DNA from: Moorena producens 3L | GTDB taxonomy: Bacteria > Cyanobacteriota > Cyanobacteriia > Cyanobacteriales > Coleofasciculaceae | Length of the DNA stretch: 64,000 nt | Assembly: GCF_000211815.1 (NCBI RefSeq) | Contig: NZ_GL890973.1 | Coordinates: 37,663-101,662, forward strand | Direction of reading: 5' to 3' | In this document: piece after piece, positions 61,690 through 64,000 of the stretch | Layout of the letters: the number at the start of each line of letters is the position of its first letter | Position numbering within the stretch: the first letter of the stretch is position 1 | Notes under the pieces: model-generated | Database searches by the model: none | The model's input: the letters and a program-made list of their open reading frames with translations, nothing else | What the model was told of the DNA's origin: nothing | Program-made: the position numbers and the translations under genes

Positions 61690-61942
61690 CTAGTTCTTCC
61701 TGATTGGGAGAGTAGCCTTTATTTTGGGTATGGGTAGCTTGAGAATGGTTAATCTGTTCCATTAAATGGCTATTTTGTAATACATACAAGGTTTCTTGTT
61801 GTTGTTCCAAATCTTCGGCACTAATAATAATAAAGTATCCCTGATTGGGATCGGTTATTTTGAGGGTAGTATGGTGATTGATGACTTGTTTAATAAAGTC
61901 TTGGATGTTAGTTTTAAATTGCTTGATAGGGATAGAGTTCAC
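61670..61942 (-). CDS. yefM: YefM/Phd-type antitoxin
   Basis: Start set at GTG 61942 (VNSIPIKQFKTN), 8 bases after GAGGAAA; an upstream start at 61975 would overlap the operator. 90 residues. N-terminal Phd/YefM DNA-binding fold (IKQFKTNIQDFIKQVINHHT, LKITDPNQGYFIIISAEDLE) and a flexible toxin-neutralising C-terminus. Confidence 0.9.
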   Translation of the reverse strand: MNSIPIKQFKTNIQDFIKQVINHHTTLKITDPNQGYFIIISAEDLEQQQETLYVLQNSHLMEQINHSQATHTQNKGYSPNQEELDDILSI

Positions 61943-61960
61943 GATTTTTTCCTCATTTAT

Positions 61961-61974
61961 ACTTAAGTATAGCA
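61961..61974 (-). promoter_or_regulatory. Palindromic operator of the toxin-antitoxin unit
   Basis: TATACTTAAGTATA, a perfect 14-bp palindrome directly upstream of the antitoxin ribosome-binding site, fitting autorepression by YefM-YoeB. Confidence 0.6.
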
Positions 61975-61980
61975 AGTTAA

Positions 61981-62116
61981 TATAGCGGTTTTAAATTAGG
62001 TGAGGTAAAAGTTTGTTGGTGTTAGGGAGCAGGGAGCAGGGAGCAGGGAGCAGTAAAGCCAGAAGAGGGAAGAGAGAAAAAATTATCTGTACCTGATTAG
62101 GTAACAAAGCGCTATA
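61981..62116. mobile_element. TATAGCG/GGTAC composite element, copy 5
   Basis: 136 bp. Ends TATAGCGGTTTTAAATTAGG+TGAGGTA and CTGTACCTGATTAGGTAACA+AAGCGCTATA; four GGGAGCA heptamers inside. Confidence 0.75.
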
Positions 62117-62761
62117 TTTGCTTGAGTTAGTTGTATGCATTCATCTCAAGTCGGGTTGAATACTCATAATAAAAGTTGATCGAAGGCAAAGGGCAGAAGG
62201 CAGCTTTGCTGAAGTAAAAGAATAAGGTTTCAAGGGAATGGTGCGATGGGCTACGCGCAGCCAAAGGCGATTGATCTTAGGTCAAGCTTCGCGATGAAGC
62301 GTTCGTAAAGCGTGGCCCAAAGGCCTCAGCTTCCGCTAAATGCGATCGCTTTTAGGGGTTCCAAAGGAGCATCGCAACGGTGACACGGCAGCAAGGTTGT
62401 GAGTAGAGCCTATGTGCCCACTATGATGTAAACCTAAGAGTTTTTTTCTTATCAAATAAAATTATGATTTTTTTCTCTTATCAAATAAAATTTTGGCTCT
62501 TTTTACTCTCTTGCTTTTTGCGTCTTGCTTCCATCACTTTTACTACAACCAGTGTATTGACATTCTAGATACAAACACTATAGTAGTTTATAGGAATAAG
62601 CTAGGCAGCATTTACCTTAAAATAAAATGATTTGTGATAATTTTTGTTTCCTAATTCCAATTGCCTTTCCTATATATATCGTTTTTCATAACTATGAGGT
62701 ACATAGGTGCGCTTTCCGTTGGTGACTTAAATTTACCAACAGAAAGCGCACCTTTACAAAT
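62117..62761. other. Intergenic region
   Basis: About 645 bases without a gene. It has TTCGCGATGAAGCGTTCG-like repeats (62288-62330), a HIP1 site, a direct repeat TTTTTTTCTTATCAAATAAA-like (62440-62500), a TCATAACTATGAGGTACAT end (62686-62704) and a GGTGCG element (62706-62752). Confidence 0.5.
62706..62752. repeat. GGTGCG palindromic element, copy 6
   Basis: 47 bp, near-perfect hairpin: GGTGCGCTTTCCGTTGGTGA ... TTACCAACAGAAAGCGCACC. The most symmetrical copy here. Confidence 0.8.
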
Positions 62762-63211
62762 ATGAAATGCATCCCACTATTAACGGTTGACATGACCACA
62801 AATAAAAAAACGATAAACCCACAAAAACCCAGTAGGAAAACTCAAGGTGTAACACAATTATCAACTAGACCAAAAACAAGGTCTGGGAAGGTTATTAATG
62901 AACTGCTTATCAACATTTGGGAGCCCTTGGATCAGCTTGGAAAAGCTTTAATAGGTGACCTCTGGCGAGATGTCTATTTAACAATTCAGGATGCCATTGG
63001 TCTTGGGATCCTATACGTTATTTTCGGCTGGATATTTCATTGGATAACTAAAGAAAATTTTACAAGCTTTGATCAATGTTGGAATACCTGGAGCGTTTGG
63101 GAAGTAAACCGCTACTTCTGCCTTGTTGTTGTTTTGTTAGCTTTTAGCTCCTGTATTACCTTATGTGGTCGAATCCTCAAACGCTTATTAAAAGATATGA
63201 TTAATCTATGA
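62762..63211 (+). CDS. Membrane protein of unknown function
   Basis: 149 residues from ATG 62762; ATG 62792 (MTTNKKTINPQKP) is a reasonable alternative start. Basic N-terminus, then two hydrophobic segments (about 78-98, AIGLGILYVIFGWIFHWI; about 120-140, CLVVVLLAFSSCITLCG). No family recognised. It is followed after 22 bases by another membrane protein, so they may form an operon. Confidence 0.55.
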   Translation: MKCIPLLTVDMTTNKKTINPQKPSRKTQGVTQLSTRPKTRSGKVINELLINIWEPLDQLGKALIGDLWRDVYLTIQDAIGLGILYVIFGWIFHWITKENFTSFDQCWNTWSVWEVNRYFCLVVVLLAFSSCITLCGRILKRLLKDMINL

Positions 63212-63233
63212 CGCTATAACTAAGTTAGTGAAT

Positions 63234-64000
63234 ATGTCTACAGTTAAACGCGAAGAAATTAGTCTCTACCAAGAAGCCAAAGCTAGTTTAAGTTCCCTGT
63301 TTTGGCAAACAGCCCAAGTCTTTACTAGTTTACTAGTAATATTCTTGTTCGCTGGTGGCAAACCTCCCGGTTGGTTAGTCACCACCAGCTTTGTCGTCGG
63401 TACTGTATTTGTTTTTTGGAGAGAAAACAAGCGAACTAAGGATGGATCAAGTGAACATAAACAAATAAATAATAACGAGCATAAACCAAACAAATCTATG
63501 GTTCCCACTTATAAGAGTTACAAGCAAAGGAAAGCTAATCAAGTTCTGAGACGATCAATTGCAGAGAAAGAAACTACTATAGATGACCAGAGTGATGCCA
63601 AGTTTAACGCTAGTGCTAACTACTTCGAAAAAGCTGATTATGTTAGTAGTGAACAAAGCTATGCTAAGCAAACTAATATGGATAGAGACTCGAAAATACA
63701 GAAATGGCAAAACTATTTTAATTTTGCATTAATTATAATCATTTTTACGGCACCACTATTTACTTTTGGAATCAAAGAATTGGGGAAAAAAAATTATAAA
63801 ATATATAAAAATAATCAAGGAATGATTGCTGAAATAAATAGTAAACCTCTTGTTTATTCTTCTCCAGTAATTTCACAAATTCCGACAGATGATAACCCTG
63901 AAAAAACTCAAAAATTATCTAAATCAGTTGAACCCCAACTAGTTGAACCTATAGAAGTTGAAAATAAAGGTATTATATATAATTTTAAAAATTGCCAAAA
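63234..64000 (+). CDS. Membrane protein, cut by the window end
   Basis: At least 255 codons from ATG 63234 (MSTVKREEISLYQEAKASLS). Two close hydrophobic spans near the N-terminus (VFTSLLVIFLFAG; WLVTTSFVVGTVFVFW), a long polar segment (about 70-160) and a third span (FNFALIIIIFTAPLFTFGI). No family recognised. The sequence is AT-rich and Asn/Lys-rich. Confidence 0.6.
   Translation, partial: MSTVKREEISLYQEAKASLSSLFWQTAQVFTSLLVIFLFAGGKPPGWLVTTSFVVGTVFVFWRENKRTKDGSSEHKQINNNEHKPNKSMVPTYKSYKQRKANQVLRRSIAEKETTIDDQSDAKFNASANYFEKADYVSSEQSYAKQTNMDRDSKIQKWQNYFNFALIIIIFTAPLFTFGIKELGKKNYKIYKNNQGMIAEINSKPLVYSSPVISQIPTDDNPEKTQKLSKSVEPQLVEPIEVENKGIIYNFKNCQ

Overview
The window is chromosomal DNA of a filamentous, large-genome cyanobacterium. 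The support is the cyanobacterial order of the S10-spc-alpha ribosomal cluster, HIP1 octamers (GCGATCGC) across the window, a rpmG-rpsR-RNB trio, AAA_35/vMAP-type and Uma2 proteins, and a very heavy load of heptamer arrays and palindromic elements. The repeat style recalls Moorena/Lyngbya-type genomes; that genus-level placement is inference.

Layout. 1-2.8 kb: a NACHT-HEAT NTPase running off the left edge, whose N-terminal coding region has decayed. 3.1-10.3 kb: a Uma2 protein, a DUF2993 protein, a repeat protein of unknown role, an AAA_35 ATPase and a receiver-PAS-adenylate cyclase. 10.4-29.4 kb: one long minus-strand ribosomal/translation cluster (rplC to prfA) with secY, adk, infA, rpoA and truA. 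Its rplX copy carries a single-base frameshift. 30-32.3 kb: a Kef-type antiporter. 32.5-35.4 kb: a small zinc-ribbon membrane protein and, convergent to it, a full-length homologue of the eukaryotic Major Vault Protein, the most remarkable gene here. 36-44.3 kb: a pentapeptide-repeat protein, a radical SAM/DUF2344 fusion invaded by a 15-bp tandem repeat, a STAS protein and small unknown genes. 44.5-47.7 kb: an ammonium transporter beside a dead IS605-type TnpB element. 47.7-51 kb: RNB exoribonuclease, rpsR, rpmG. 51-54 kb: a graveyard holding the 3' end of a group II intron, an ISAs1 remnant, an ISL3 remnant and nested MITEs. 54.1-60.3 kb: tRNA-Gly(CCC), an HD-domain protein, an orphan DppC-like permease, an ABC exporter and a second Uma2 protein. 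60.6-64 kb: a small promoter-to-terminator unit, a YefM/YoeB toxin-antitoxin pair and two membrane proteins, the last cut by the right edge.

At least five families of short palindromic, non-autonomous elements are scattered outside the ribosomal cluster. They nest in one another, several carry arrays of 7-bp repeats, and in places the repeats reach into genes and supply stop codons, C-termini or linkers. The Major Vault Protein homologue is the best candidate for an unusual biological system: its repeats, shoulder, cap-helix and cap-ring are all present, which suggests that the cell could build a vault-like shell.
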